Assembly (NCBI GenBank): GCA_039621445.1
Contig: CP154956.1
Coordinates: forward strand, 14,682,166-14,746,165
Direction: 5' to 3'
DNA: 64,000 nt
Source of the DNA: Euglena gracilis
Taxonomy: Eukaryota; Euglenida; Euglenophyceae; Euglenales
Shown here: in pieces, positions 20,343 to 31,300 of the stretch
How the letters are laid out: each line of letters starts with the position of its first letter
Numbering within the stretch: the stretch's first letter is position 1
Made by a program: the position numbers and the translations under genes
Notes under the pieces: model-generated
Database searches by the model: none
What the model was told of the DNA's origin: nothing
Seen by the model: the letters and a program-made list of their open reading frames with translations, nothing else

Positions 20343-20509
20343 AACATACCTGGTTGGGTAGCGACTGTGATCACGCAGGCAGTCCTACTATCTGGCTGCT
20401 GCGACTTGCACTTCTCGCAGCGGCCGGGTAGTGCTGGTCCCCAATGGGGGCCAGCACACAGCTTAATTTTTGGTAGCGGTGGAGAGATGCGCTTGCGCGT
20501 CGACCCACC
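20343..20509 (+). ncRNA. U1: U1 snRNA, copy 18
   Basis: Upstream of A' type (CATCTGCTCC, GTGATTATAAAG, CCCGTCTCCCGGGG). Confidence 0.93.
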
Positions 20510-20699
20510 ATCCCTTTCATTGAAGCAAAAAAAAAAAAAAAAACGAGTTCAGTCCCACGCCGTCGGAAGTGTCTGATCGGTCTTCTTTTTTGTGCTTCTG
20601 TTGTTGTTGTTTTTTTTTTTGGCCCGGTCGGAGTTTTTGCCCCAGCGGCCAAAACACGCAACATGCACCCACAAAGGACCCCAACCCCGAGGGCAACTC

Positions 20700-20891
20700 A
20701 TACCTTCTCGGCCTTTTGGCTAAGATCAAGTGTAGTATCTGTTCTTATCAGCTTAATTTCTGATATATCCAGCACTGCTGGATAAGAAATTAAACTAATT
20801 TCTTGTCGGGGGCCAGGGTTCCCCTCGTGCTTGCACGAGTCCTGCGCCGCGAGTCGCCCTGCTATTGCACTACCGGCAGGCGTGGCTCACC
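20700..20891 (+). ncRNA. U2: U2 snRNA, copy 18
   Basis: Standard body. The 3' flank is CACGGGAAAAAAAATGGAG. Confidence 0.95.
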
Positions 20892-21233
20892 CGAGGGAAA
20901 CCTTTTCGTGCACGGGAAAAAAAATGGAGACAGCGGCACGGCGGGGGGGGGCCGAAAAACCCTTCCCTTCTTCCCACCCATTTCCCCCACGCAAAAAAAA
21001 ATTCCCTCCCGGACGCACCCCCCCCCCCCCCCCGCTCCCCACCCCGCCCGCCCCCCCCCCCCCCGGCGATTATGAGGTCGGCGGCAGCCTTCCCGCATCT
21101 GCTCCCCGGAAATTTCATAGTTTGTCCCGCGGTGATTATAAAGTCCGCGGCAGCCGGCCTCCCTCTGGCCTGCGCCCCAGCACGCCGGATGCCTCGCGTC
21201 CTTGCTCGCACCCGCAAACCCGTCTCCCGGGGT

Positions 21234-21400
21234 AACATACCTGGTTGGGTAGCGACTGTGATCACGCAGGCAGTCCTACTATCTGGCTGCTGCGACTTGC
21301 ACTTCTCGCAGCGGCCGGGTAGTGCTGGTCCCCAATGGGGGCCAGCACACAGCTTAATTTTTGGTAGCGGTGGAGAGATGCGCTTGCGCGTCGACCCACC
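21234..21400 (+). ncRNA. U1: U1 snRNA, copy 19
   Basis: A' type upstream, third-variant spacer downstream. Confidence 0.93.
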
Positions 21401-21583
21401 ATCCTTTCATGGAAGCAAAAAAAAAGAATAAAAACGAGATCAGTTCGACGCCGTCGGATGTGTCTGATCGGTCTTCTTTTTGTGCTTCTGTTGTTTTTTT
21501 TTTTGGCCCGGTCGGAGTTTTTGCCCCAGCGGCCAAAACACGCAACATGCACCCACAAAGGACCCCAACCCCGAGGGCAACTC

Positions 21584-21775
21584 ATACCTTCTCGGCCTTT
21601 TGGCTAAGATCAAGTGTAGTATCTGTTCTTATCAGCTTAATTTCTGATATATCCAGCACTGCTGGATAAGAAATTAAACTAATTTCTTGTCGGGGGCCAG
21701 GGTTCCCCTCGTGCTTGCACGAGTCCTGCGCCGCGAGTCGCCCTGCTATTGCACTACCGGCAGGCGTGGCTCACC
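21584..21775 (+). ncRNA. U2: U2 snRNA, copy 19
   Basis: Standard body. The following spacer is the most C/G-simplified one. Confidence 0.95.
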
Positions 21776-22115
21776 CGAGGGAAACCTTTTCGTGCACGGG
21801 AAAAAAAATGGAGACAGCGGCACGGCGGGGGGGGGGGGCCGAAAAACCCCTCCCTTCTTCCCCCCCCTTTCCCCCCCCCAAAAAAAAATCCCCCCCCGCC
21901 CCCCCCCCCCCCCCCGGCCCCCCTCCAGCCCAGCCCCCCCCCCCCCGGCGATTATGAGGTCGGCGGCAGCCTTCCCGCATCTGCTCCCCGGAAATTTCAT
22001 AGTTTGTCCCGCGGTGATTATAAAGTCCGCGGCAGCCGGCCTCCCTCTGGTCTTTGCCCCAGCACGCCGGATGCCTCGCGTCCTTGCTTGCACCCGCAAA
22101 CCCTTCTCCCGGGGT

Positions 22116-22282
22116 AACATACCTGGTTGGGTAGCGACTGTGATCACGCAGGCAGTCCTACTATCTGGCTGCTGCGACTTGCACTTCTCGCAGCGGCCGG
22201 GTAGTGCTGGTCCCCAATGGGGGCCAGCACACAGCTTAATTTTTGGTAGCGGTGGAGAGATGCGCTTGCGCGTCGACCCACC
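22116..22282 (+). ncRNA. U1: U1 snRNA, copy 20
   Basis: Standard body. The PSE is intact (TGCCCCAGC) within TGGTCTTTGCCCC. Confidence 0.93.
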
Positions 22283-22465
22283 ATCCTTTCATGGAAGCAA
22301 AAAAAAAGAATAAAAACGAGATCAGTTCGACGCCGTCGGATGTGTCTGATCGGTCTTCTTTTTGTGCTTCTGTTGTTTTTTTTTTTGGCCCGGTCGGAGT
22401 TTTTGCCCCAGCGGCCAAAACACGCAACATGCACCCACGAAGGACCCCAACCCCGAGGGCAACTC

Positions 22466-22657
22466 ATACCTTCTCGGCCTTTTGGCTAAGATCAAGTGTA
22501 GTATCTGTTCTTATCAGCTTAATTTCTGATATATCCAGCACTGCTGGATAAGAAATTAAACTAATTTCTTGTCGGGGGCCAGGGTTCCCCTCGTGCTTGC
22601 ACGAGTCCTGCGCCGCGAGTCGCCCTGCTATTGCACTACCGGCAGGCGTGGCTCACC
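22466..22657 (+). ncRNA. U2: U2 snRNA, copy 20
   Basis: Standard body and flanks. Confidence 0.95.
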
Positions 22658-22991
22658 CGAGGGAAACCTTTTCGTGCACGGAAAAAAAAACGGAGACAGC
22701 GGCACGGCGGGGGGGCCGAAAACCCTTCCCTTCTTCCCACCCATTTTCCCCACGCAAAAAAAAATCCCTCCCCCCCGCCCCCCCCCCCCCCGCCCCCCCC
22801 CCACCCCCCCCCCCCCCCCCCCGGCGATTATGAGGTCGGCGGCAGCCTTCCCGCATCTGCTCCCCGGAAATTTCATAGTTTGTCCCGCGGTGATTATAAA
22901 GTCCGCGGCAGCCGGCCTCCCTCTGGTTTGTTTCCCAGCACGCCGGATGCCTCGCGTCCTTGCTCGCACCCGCAAACCCGTCTCCCGGGGT

Positions 22992-23158
22992 AACATACCT
23001 GGTTGGGTAGCGACTGTGATCACGCAGGCAGTCCTACTATCTGGCTGCTGCGACTTGCACTTCTCGCAGCGGCCGGGTAGTGCTGGTCCCCAATGGGGGC
23101 CAGCACACAGCTTAATTTTTGGTAGCGGTGGAGAGATGCGCTTGCGCGTCGACCCACC
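22992..23158 (+). ncRNA. U1: U1 snRNA, copy 21
   Basis: Standard body. The PSE is changed to TTTCCCAGC. Confidence 0.92.
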
Positions 23159-23346
23159 ATCCCTTTCATTGAAGCAAAAAAAAAAAAAAACGAGTTCAGT
23201 CCCACGCCGTCGGAAGTGTCTGATCGGTCTTCTTTTTTGTGCTTCTGTTGTTGTTGTTTTTTTTTTTTGCCCGGTCGGAGTTTTTGCCCCAGCGGCCAAA
23301 ACACGCAACATGCACCCACGAAGGACCCCAACCCCGAGGGCAACTC

Positions 23347-23538
23347 ATACCTTCTCGGCCTTTTGGCTAAGATCAAGTGTAGTATCTGTTCTTATCAGCT
23401 TAATTTCTGATATATCCAGCACTGCTGGATAAGAAATTAAACTAATTTCTTGTCGGGGGCCAGGGTTCCCCTCGTGCTTGCACGAGTCCTGCGCCGCGAG
23501 TCGCCCTGCTATTGCACTACCGGCAGGCGTGGCTCACC
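23347..23538 (+). ncRNA. U2: U2 snRNA, copy 21
   Basis: Standard body, type A flanks. Confidence 0.95.
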
Positions 23539-23882
23539 CGAGGGAAACCTTTTCGTGCACGGAAAAAAAAACGGAGACAGCGGCACGGCGGGGGGGCCGA
23601 AAACCCTTCCCTTCTTCCCACCCATTTTCCCCACGCAAAAAAAAATCCCTCCCCCCCGCCCCCCCCCCCCCCCCCCGCGCCCCCCCCCGCCCCCCCCCCC
23701 CCCCCCCCCCCCCGGCGATTATGAGGTCGGCGGCAGCCTTCCCGCATATGCTCCCCGGAAATTTCATAGTTTGTCCCGCGGGGATTATAAAGTCCGCGGC
23801 AGCCGGCCTCCCTCTGGCTTGTGCCCCAGCACGCCGGATGCCTCGCGTCCTTGCTTGCACCCGCAAACCCTTCTCCCGGGGT

Positions 23883-24049
23883 AACATACCTGGTTGGGTA
23901 GCGACTGTGATCACGCAGGCAGTCCTACTATCTGGCTGCTGCGACTTGCACTTCTCGCAGCGGCCGGGTAGTGCTGGTCCCCAATGGGGGCCAGCACACA
24001 GCTTAATTTTTGGTAGCGGTGGAGAGATGCGCTTGCGCGTCGACCCACC
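23883..24049 (+). ncRNA. U1: U1 snRNA, copy 22
   Basis: Type A upstream, then a third-variant spacer. Confidence 0.93.
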
Positions 24050-24230
24050 ATCCCTTTCATTGAAGCAAAAAAAAATAAAAACGAGATCAGTTCGACGCCG
24101 TCGGATGTGTCTGATCGGTCTTCTTTTTGTGCTTCTGTTGTTTTTTTTTTTGGCCCGGTCGGAGTTTTTGCCCCAGCGGCCAAAACACGCAACATGCACC
24201 CACAAAGGACCCCAACCCCGAGGGCAACTC

Positions 24231-24422
24231 ATACCTTCTCGGCCTTTTGGCTAAGATCAAGTGTAGTATCTGTTCTTATCAGCTTAATTTCTGATATATC
24301 CAGCACTGCTGGATAAGAAATTAAACTAATTTCTTGTCGGGGGCCAGGGTTCCCCTCGTGCTTGCACGAGTCCTGCGCCGCGAGTCGCCCTGCTATTGCA
24401 CTACCGGCAGGCGTGGCTCACC
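24231..24422 (+). ncRNA. U2: U2 snRNA, copy 22
   Basis: Standard body. Confidence 0.95.
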
Positions 24423-24527
24423 CGAGGGAAACCTTTTCGTGCACGGAAAAAAAAACGGAGACAGCGGCACGGCGGGGGGGCCGAAAACCCTTCCCTTCTT
24501 CCCACCCATTTTCCCCACGCAAAAAAA

Positions 24528-24560
<33 letters not shown>

Positions 24561-24759
24561 CCCCCCTCCAGCCCAGCCCCCCCCCCCCCCGGCGATTATG
24601 AGGTCGGCGGCAGCCTTCCCGCATCTGCTCCCCGGAAATTTCATAGTTTGTCCCGCGGGGATTATAAAGTCCGCGGCAGCCGGCCTCCCTCTGGCTTGTG
24701 CCCCAGCACGCCGGATGCCTCGCGTCCTTGCTTGCACCCGCAAACCCTTCTCCCGGGGT

Positions 24760-24926
24760 AACATACCTGGTTGGGTAGCGACTGTGATCACGCAGGCAGT
24801 CCTACTATCTGGCTGCTGCGACTTGCACTTCTCGCAGCGGCCGGGTAGTGCTGGTCCCCAATGGGGGCCAGCACACAGCTTAATTTTTGGTAGCGGTGGA
24901 GAGATGCGCTTGCGCGTCGACCCACC
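24760..24926 (+). ncRNA. U1: U1 snRNA, copy 23
   Basis: Standard body. Upstream mixes A and A' bases. Confidence 0.93.
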
Positions 24927-25108
24927 ATCCCTTTCATTGAAGCAAAAAAAAAAAAAAAACGAGATCAGTTCGACGCCGTCGGATGTGTCTGATCGGTCTT
25001 CTTTTTGTGCTTCTGTTGTTTTTTTTTTTGGCCCGGTCGGAGTTTTTGCCCCAGCGGCCAAAACACGCAACATGCACCCACAAAGGACCCCAACCCCGAG
25101 GGCAACTC

Positions 25109-25300
25109 ATACCTTCTCGGCCTTTTGGCTAAGATCAAGTGTAGTATCTGTTCTTATCAGCTTAATTTCTGATATATCCAGCACTGCTGGATAAGAAATT
25201 AAACTAATTTCTTGTCGGGGGCCAGGGTTCCCCTCGTGCTTGCACGAGTCCTGCGCCGCGAGTCGCCCTGCTATTGCACTACCGGCAGGCGTGGCTCACC
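25109..25300 (+). ncRNA. U2: U2 snRNA, copy 23
   Basis: Third-variant promoter but type B 3' flank (CATGCACGGGAAAG). The second B block starts within this gene. Confidence 0.95.
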
Positions 25301-25636
25301 CGAGGGAAACCTTTTCATGCACGGGAAAGAAACGGAGATAGCGGCACGGCGGGGGGGCCGAAAAACCCTGCCCTTCTTCCCACCCATTTTCCCCACGCAG
25401 AAAAAAAATCCCTCCCGCACGCACCCCCCCCCCCACCGGCCCCCCTCCAGCCCAGCCCCCCCCCCCCGGCGATTATGAGGTTGGCGGCAGCCTTCCCGCA
25501 TATGCTCCCCGGAAATTTCATAGTTTGTCCCGCGGTGATTATAAAGTCCGCGGTAGCCGGCCTCCCTCTGGCCTGCGCCCCAGCACGCTGGATGCCTCGC
25601 CTCCCTGCTCGCGCCCGCCACCCCTACTCCTGGGGT

Positions 25637-25803
25637 AACATACCTGGTTGGGTAGCGACTGTGATCACGCAGGCAGTCCTACTATCTGGCTGCTGCGACT
25701 TGCACTTCTCGCAGCGGCCGGGTAGTGCTGGTCCCCAATGGGGGCCAGCACACAGCTTAATTTTTGGTAGCGGTGGAGAGATGCGCTTGCGCGTCGACCC
25801 ACC
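25637..25803 (+). ncRNA. U1: U1 snRNA, copy 24
   Basis: Type B. The last 40 bp upstream have several C changes (CCCTGCTCGCGCCCGCCACC). Confidence 0.92.
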
Positions 25804-25988
25804 ATCCTTTCATTGAAGCAAAAAAAATTAAAAACGAGATCAGTTCCACGTCGGAAGTGTCTGATGGGTCTTTCTTTTTTTTGTGCTTCTGCTGTTGTTT
25901 TTTTTTTTTGGGTCGGTCGGAGTTTTTGCCCCAGCGGCCAAAACACGCAACCTGCACCCACGAAGGACCCCAACCCCGAGGGCAACTC

Positions 25989-26180
25989 ATACCTTCTCGG
26001 CCTTTTGGCTAAGATCAAGTGTAGTATCTGTTCTTATCAGCTTAATTTCTGATATATCCAGCACTGCTGGATAAGAAATTAAACTAATTTCTTGTCGGGG
26101 GCCAGGGTTCCCCTCGTGCTTGCACGAGTCCTGCGCCGCGAGTCGCCCTGCTATTGCACTACCGGCAGGCGTGGCTCACC
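25989..26180 (+). ncRNA. U2: U2 snRNA, copy 24
   Basis: Type B, standard body. Confidence 0.95.
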
Positions 26181-26513
26181 CGAGGGAAACCTTTTCATGC
26201 ACGGGAAAGAAACGGAGATAGCGGCACGGCGGGGGGGCCGAAAAACCCTGCCCTTCTTCCCACCCATTTTCCCCACGCAGAAAAAAAATCCCTCCCGCAC
26301 GCACCCCCCCCCCCCCCCCGTCCCCCCTCCCCTGCCCCTCCCCCCCCGATTATGAGGTTGGCGGCAGCCTTCCCGCATATGCTCCCCGGAAATTTCATAG
26401 TTTGTCCCGCGGTGATTATAAAGTCCGCGGTAGCCGGCCTCCCTCTGGCCTGCGCCCCAGCACGCTGGATGCCTCGCCTCCTTGCTCGCACCCGCAACCC
26501 CTTCTCCTGGGGT

Positions 26514-26680
26514 AACATACCTGGTTGGGTAGCGACTGTGATCACGCAGGCAGTCCTACTATCTGGCTGCTGCGACTTGCACTTCTCGCAGCGGCCGGGT
26601 AGTGCTGGTCCCCAATGGGGGCCAGCACACAGCTTAATTTTTGGTAGCGGTGGAGAGATGCGCTTGCGCGTCGACCCACC
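26514..26680 (+). ncRNA. U1: U1 snRNA, copy 25
   Basis: Type B. The upstream spacer lost the GGCG before ATTATGAGG. Confidence 0.93.
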
Positions 26681-26864
26681 ATCCTTTCATTGAAGCAAAA
26701 AAAATTAAAAACGAGATCAGTTCCACGTCGGAAGTGTCTGATGGGTCTTTCTTTTTTTTGTGCTTCTGCTGTTGTTTTTTTTTTTGGGTCGGTCGGAGTT
26801 TTTGCCCCAGCGGCCAAAACACGCAACCTGCACCCACGAAGGACCCCAACCCCGAGGGCAACTC

Positions 26865-27056
26865 ATACCTTCTCGGCCTTTTGGCTAAGATCAAGTGTAG
26901 TATCTGTTCTTATCAGCTTAATTTCTGATATATCCAGCACTGCTGGATAAGAAATTAAACTAATTTCTTGTCGGGGGCCAGGGTTCCCCTCGTGCTTGCA
27001 CGAGTCCTGCGCCGCGAGTCGCCCTGCTATTGCACTACCGGCAGGCGTGGCTCACC
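26865..27056 (+). ncRNA. U2: U2 snRNA, copy 25
   Basis: Type B, standard body. Confidence 0.95.
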
Positions 27057-27392
27057 CGAGGGAAACCTTTTCATGCACGGGAAAGAAACGGAGATAGCGG
27101 CACGGCGGGGGGGCCGAAAAACCCTGCCCTTCTTCCCACCCATTTTCCCCACGCAGAAAAAAAATCCCTCCCGCACGCACCCCCCCCCCCCACCGGCCCC
27201 CCTCCAGCCCAGCCCCCCCCCCCGGCGATTATGAGGTTGGCGGCAGCCTTCCCGCATATGCTCCCCGGAAATTTCATAGTTTGTCCCGCGGTGATTATAA
27301 AGTCCGCGGTAGCCGGCCTCCCTCTGGCCTGCGCCCCAGCACGCTGGATGCCTCGCCTCCTTGCTCGCACCCGCAAACCCTTCTCCTGGGGT

Positions 27393-27559
27393 AACATACC
27401 TGGTTGGGTAGCGACTGTGATCACGCAGGCAGTCCTACTATCTGGCTGCTGCGACTTGCACTTCTCGCAGCGGCCGGGTAGTGCTGGTCCCCAATGGGGG
27501 CCAGCACACAGCTTAATTTTTGGTAGCGGTGGAGAGATGCGCTTGCGCGTCGACCCACC
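27393..27559 (+). ncRNA. U1: U1 snRNA, copy 26
   Basis: Type B, standard body. Last complete U1 of the array. Confidence 0.93.
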
Positions 27560-27743
27560 ATCCTTTCATTGAAGCAAAAAAAATTAAAAACGAGATCAGT
27601 TCCACGTCGGAAGTGTCTGATGGGTCTTTCTTTTTTTTGTGCTTCTGCTGTTGTTTTTTTTTTTGGGTCGGGCGGAGTTTTTGCCCCAGCGGCCAAAACA
27701 CGCAACCTGCACCCACGAAGGACCCCAACCCCGAGGGCAACTC

Positions 27744-27935
27744 ATACCTTCTCGGCCTTTTGGCTAAGATCAAGTGTAGTATCTGTTCTTATCAGCTTAA
27801 TTTCTGATATATCCAGCACTGCTGGATAAGAAATTAAACTAATTTCTTGTCGGGGGCCAGGGTTCCCCTCGTGCTTGCACGAGTCCTGCGCCGCGAGTCG
27901 CCCTGCTATTGCACTACCGGCAGGCGTGGCTCACC
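27744..27935 (+). ncRNA. U2: U2 snRNA, copy 26
   Basis: Type B. The promoter has GGGTCGGGCGG. Last U2 of the array. Confidence 0.95.
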
Positions 27936-28271
27936 CGAGGGAAACCTTTTCATGCACGGGAAAGAAACGGAGATAGCGGCACGGCGGGGGGGCCGAAAAA
28001 CCCTGCCCTTCTTCCCACCCATTTTCCCCACGCAGAAAAAAAATCCCTCCCGCACGCAACCCCCCCCCCCACCCCGCCCCCCCCCACCCCCGCCCCCCCC
28101 CCGGCGATTATGAGGTTGGCGGCAGCCTTCCCGCATATGCTCCCCGGAAATTTCATAGTTTGTCCCGCGGTGATTATAAAGTCCGCGGTAGCCGGCCTCC
28201 CTCTGGCCTGCGCCCCAGCACGCTGGATGCCTCGCCTCCTTGCTCGCACCCGCAAACCCTTCTCCTGGGGT

Positions 28272-28289
28272 AACATACCTGGTTGGGTA
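28272..28289 (+). pseudogene. Truncated U1 snRNA at the right array border
   Basis: Only the first 18 nt (AACATACCTGGTTGGGTA) remain, preceded by a full type B upstream region. Unrelated repeat sequence follows. Confidence 0.9.
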
Positions 28290-28740
28290 TATCCGTCTGC
28301 TTCTGCTGCAAATGGCACTTTACCCCGGCATATGCTGATGCAGGGACCCCGGTGCGGGGGGGACACTGGAACAAGTGGGCTAGCTAGACCCCCGGTCCCC
28401 CCCGGACTGGTAAAAAATTTTTCTTCCGGCCGTTGCCGCCGGAGGAAAAATGAGGTTTTTAACAGGTTTTTGGCTGATTTTGTTCCAAAAATTCCCAAAA
28501 AATGGCCAAAAACGGGCGTTTTTGGCCATTTTTGGGGGGGGGGGGTCCCCAAAAAAATTTTCGGCGCTTCGCGCTGGTCACTGGAAAAATTTTTTCCACT
28601 TGCTAGCCCTGCTAGCAGACTCCCCTGGGGGGGGGGGTCTGCTAGAAAACCCACTAGCCAAATTTGGACTGGCTGCAGTCCAGCCCCCCCCGGGGGGTAC
28701 TGCAATCCCTTAAGCAAATGCCTGCTTTGCACAGCCGAAA
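28290..28740. mobile_element. Repeat insertion replacing the last U1 body
   Basis: About 450 bp rich in C/G runs with several hairpins (TTTTTCTTCCGGCCGTTGCC / GCCGGAGGAAAAA; GGCCAAAAACGGGCGTTTTT / GGCC). After it, CATCCTTTCATTGAA (28743-28757) matches the U1 3' flank. The U1 body was therefore replaced by this sequence rather than the array simply ending. No TSD is seen. Confidence 0.55.
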
Positions 28741-28757
28741 ATCATCCTTTCATTGAA
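28741..28757 (+). other. Remnant of a U1 3' flank
   Basis: CATCCTTTCATTGAA equals the 17 bp that follow each type B U1. Beyond 28757 the similarity stops. Confidence 0.65.
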
Positions 28758-29282
28758 ACAATACAGGAAAAAAGGGGCTTTTGTTTGGAATGTTTTTTGT
28801 CTGAAGTTCGCCTGACCATGTTTGATGTATTATGCAGAAAAGGGTATGGTTGACGTTTTGTGAAAAAGTGTTGAAAAAATAGCGATATCACGCACAGGTG
28901 GCCAATCAACTATCATCCCTCTTGTATCCGATGAAGGGGAGGCTGTCTCCTGACAGGTCGATGTGCCGTGTGGGCTTCGCTCTCCACATGCTTCGAAGTA
29001 TGTTTACATTCATCTGCACGAAATTCCACCCCAGCCCCACCCACCCATCCACCCCTTAACCCAACCCCATTTTTTTTTACATCTTTCTTGTCCTTTTGCT
29101 TATAACGCTAAACCATTGCTGCCAAGAATATCCAGAGGCATTGGAATCAGAATCACAAACGGAAGCGAAGCCCTTTGCAATACCATGGGAGAACTGAAAA
29201 TCGAAATTTGATTGTTGTCCCTGAGCAGTGGAGAATGGCAATGTCAGGCGCAAATAGCACTGACCGGAGTGGCAGAGATGTG

Positions 29283-29285
<3 letters not shown>
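28758..29285. other. No gene seen
   Basis: Mostly unique, AT-balanced sequence without long G/C runs. No splice-bounded open frame or RNA gene recognised. Confidence 0.4.

Positions 29286-29344
<59 letters not shown>
29286..29344. repeat. (CA)n microsatellite
   Basis: About 29 perfect AC/CA repeats. Confidence 0.95.
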
Positions 29345-29346
<2 letters not shown>

Positions 29347-29433
29347 AATGGGGACCATGTGTGTATGTGTCCACGGAAATAAATATAACACCAAAAACAG
29401 CAAACGTCACACAGACGCACGCACGCGCGTGCT

Positions 29434-29500
29434 TGTGTGTGTGTGTGGGTGGGTGTGGGTGGCTGTGGGTGTGGGTGTGTGGGGTGTGTTGTGTGGTTTT

Positions 29501-29550
<50 letters not shown>

Positions 29551-29557
29551 TGCACAC
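29434..29557. repeat. GT-rich then CA-rich inverted microsatellite
   Basis: A GT/GGGT-rich half (29434-29500) is followed by a CA half (29502-29545). The two halves are complementary and could fold as one long hairpin. Confidence 0.85.
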
Positions 29558-30083
29558 ACCCAATTTTCTTTGGTAAACTGTTTCATTGAAATAGAAATAA
29601 CCCACGTATAAAAAAAGCAAATAACGCACCTTGAAAAGTTGGGCAAAGAAACATGCTCGACAAAATTTTCAGGAACAAAAATTACAATAAAAAATACTTT
29701 GGAATCTGGAAATAAATTTTGGGGAAATTCGGTTGGACTAAATGGACGCCCATTCAGACAACTGGCACTGCCATAAGCAAAGCGACATCCGAGAATGCAC
29801 ACAGCAGCTGACAGGGGGGTGTGCGGTGAGGTTCAGAGGTTATGATGGCGAGTCCACCCAAAGCGACAAGCCTGGTTGGTACGGCCAAAACCAGAGCTGG
29901 CCAAGGGATTTGGATGAGGTCAGCAGGACCCCCTTCTGCAGCACTGCCATCGGGTAATGGTTTTCTTTAAAGAAAATAACAAATAATCGGAGATTTGGAG
30001 ACAAATTTGGGAATAATCACGAGTAAACAGAAAACACCCATGGAGAATGAAAACCCACGAGTTGCATGGCGGGCATTATTATG
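29558..30083. other. No gene seen
   Basis: An open + frame at 29742-29957 has no recognisable motif and no convincing splice sites. Confidence 0.3.
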
Positions 30084-30330
30084 TTTTTTTAAGGCGGGCA
30101 TTACTATTTTTAAAGCGCCTTAAAAAACCTTAAAGTGCCTTTTGCGTTAAATAGGCCGGAATTTTTTTGGCCAAATGGCCTCAAATGTCTTAAAATACCA
30201 AAAAAAAACCGGGCCGGCTTTTTCTCGAGCAAAAATGGAAGTGCAACACTTCGGCAAAAACAGGCCAACTCCAGGAAGCAATTTGATTTTCTGGCATCAC
30301 TGGAACATTGTCTATTCACCAGAATCAGCA
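30084..30330. repeat. Degenerate AT-rich repeat with TTAAAGCGCCTTAAAA
   Basis: Short blocks such as CCTTAAA, GGCCAAATGGCC and CTCGAG...AAAA recur, partly inverted, at about 58120-58320 and 60680-60740, and GGAACATTGTC is shared. Poorly conserved. Confidence 0.35.
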
Positions 30331-31127
30331 AAAAAAATGCCGCATAAATTCAGGAGAAAAAACTTTGGACAATACATTCACCCACAACGTCAAACAACAG
30401 AAGCCTGGGCGAGAACCTGGCGTCAAGACCTTCAGGGGAAACTCTGTGATGTATTTCCAAACACAACGTTGTGTCCTCATCATGCTTGTGCTTACCGACC
30501 GGGGGGGCACCCCCCAAAACCCTACCCCCCTTAGTTGCACTAAGGCTTCTTGTCTGTTTATGGCCGGCGCAATTGAAGGTAAAGCTCTCAGGGAAACTTG
30601 CTGTTGAGAATTTAGAAAGATGGAAACCAAAAAAAGTGGTGCGAAATTCGCATTTTCATGCCAAGCATCCACGAGAATGAAAAATTAAAAAATCCAAATC
30701 GAATTTTCTGACAATATATTTGCAGGGTTTTGCCCAAATCTAGAGCAACATTCAGGAGTTGATGCCAGGGGGAATCAAATGCAACGCCCCTGCTCAATGC
30801 CCATGTTTCCAACAGAGAACCCTGGATACCCTTCCGCCAATTCATCCCAACATCCAGAGGGGAGGCTGGCTCAGTGAACAGTGGCACTGCAGAGGAAGAG
30901 CAGAGAGCGGAGATCGTTCCGCAACTTGACGGGACCAGGAATTCCCTGAACGATTGCCAAGAAACTATCAGCCAAAGCCCAAATGCCAAAAAAAATGGCT
31001 GAGAAATGGTCTAAATTGCCCAAAAGTGACAAAAAAATGCATAAACGCTGGCGAACATTGACCCCGATGGCAAGTTAGCCAGAATTTGTCCAAATTTCTA
31101 AATGAAAAGCGTGTGCAAAACCACTCA
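30331..31127. other. Repeat fragments, no confirmed gene
   Basis: 30480-30545 is a decayed copy of the CTTGTGCTTACC hAT MITE (intact at 32718-32901). An open minus frame at 30740-30989 looks compositionally coding but matches nothing I recognise. Confidence 0.3.
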
Positions 31128-31300
31128 ACACATGCAGGGCGGTCCTTAACGGGGAAAAAACTTCCTGTCCTAAAACATTCAATGAAAAATTGATGGGAAA
31201 ATGGACGAAAAAACCGCCATACATTGGCAAAGAAAAGCTGGTCGACTTCGGGATGATTTCTGGCATTCGTGGACCATCGCCAATCCACCTGAAACGTCAA
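31128..31300. repeat. S-family dispersed repeat, copy 1
   Basis: GGCGGTCCTTAACGGGGAAA, then ATGGACGAAAAAACCGCC, TGGTCGACTTCGGG and CGTGGACCATCGCC. This block order recurs at about 34655, 36415, 51640 and 63433. Confidence 0.65.

Larger units (their letters stand above)
4997..28289 (+). repeat. Tandem array of 26 U1-U2 snRNA gene units
   Basis: Head-to-tail units of 862-891 bp (U1 start to U1 start), each in the order U1 promoter, U1 gene, A-run, T-rich tract, U2 promoter, U2 gene, A-run, poly-C tract. Twenty-six complete U1 and 26 U2 genes are present, plus a U2 3' end at the left border and 18 bp of U1 at the right border. Two subfamilies alternate in blocks. Type A has GAGGTCGGCGG and CGTGCACGG after U2. 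Type B has GAGGTTGGCGG, CATGCACGGGAAAGAAACGG and AACCTGCACCC. B blocks run about 11712-17368 and 25313-28289. The snRNA bodies are almost invariant while the poly-C part varies from unit to unit. Confidence 0.97.

Noticed and set aside
4997-28289. CRISPR-like array because of the regular repeats
   Set aside because: Units are 880 bp, contain eukaryotic snRNA genes, and have no spacer logic.
5814-28853. About a hundred open frames of 60-314 codons on both strands across the array, some with proline or glycine runs
   Set aside because: They repeat with the unit, read through U1, U2 and poly-C tracts, and exist only because these sequences lack stops. They are not proteins.
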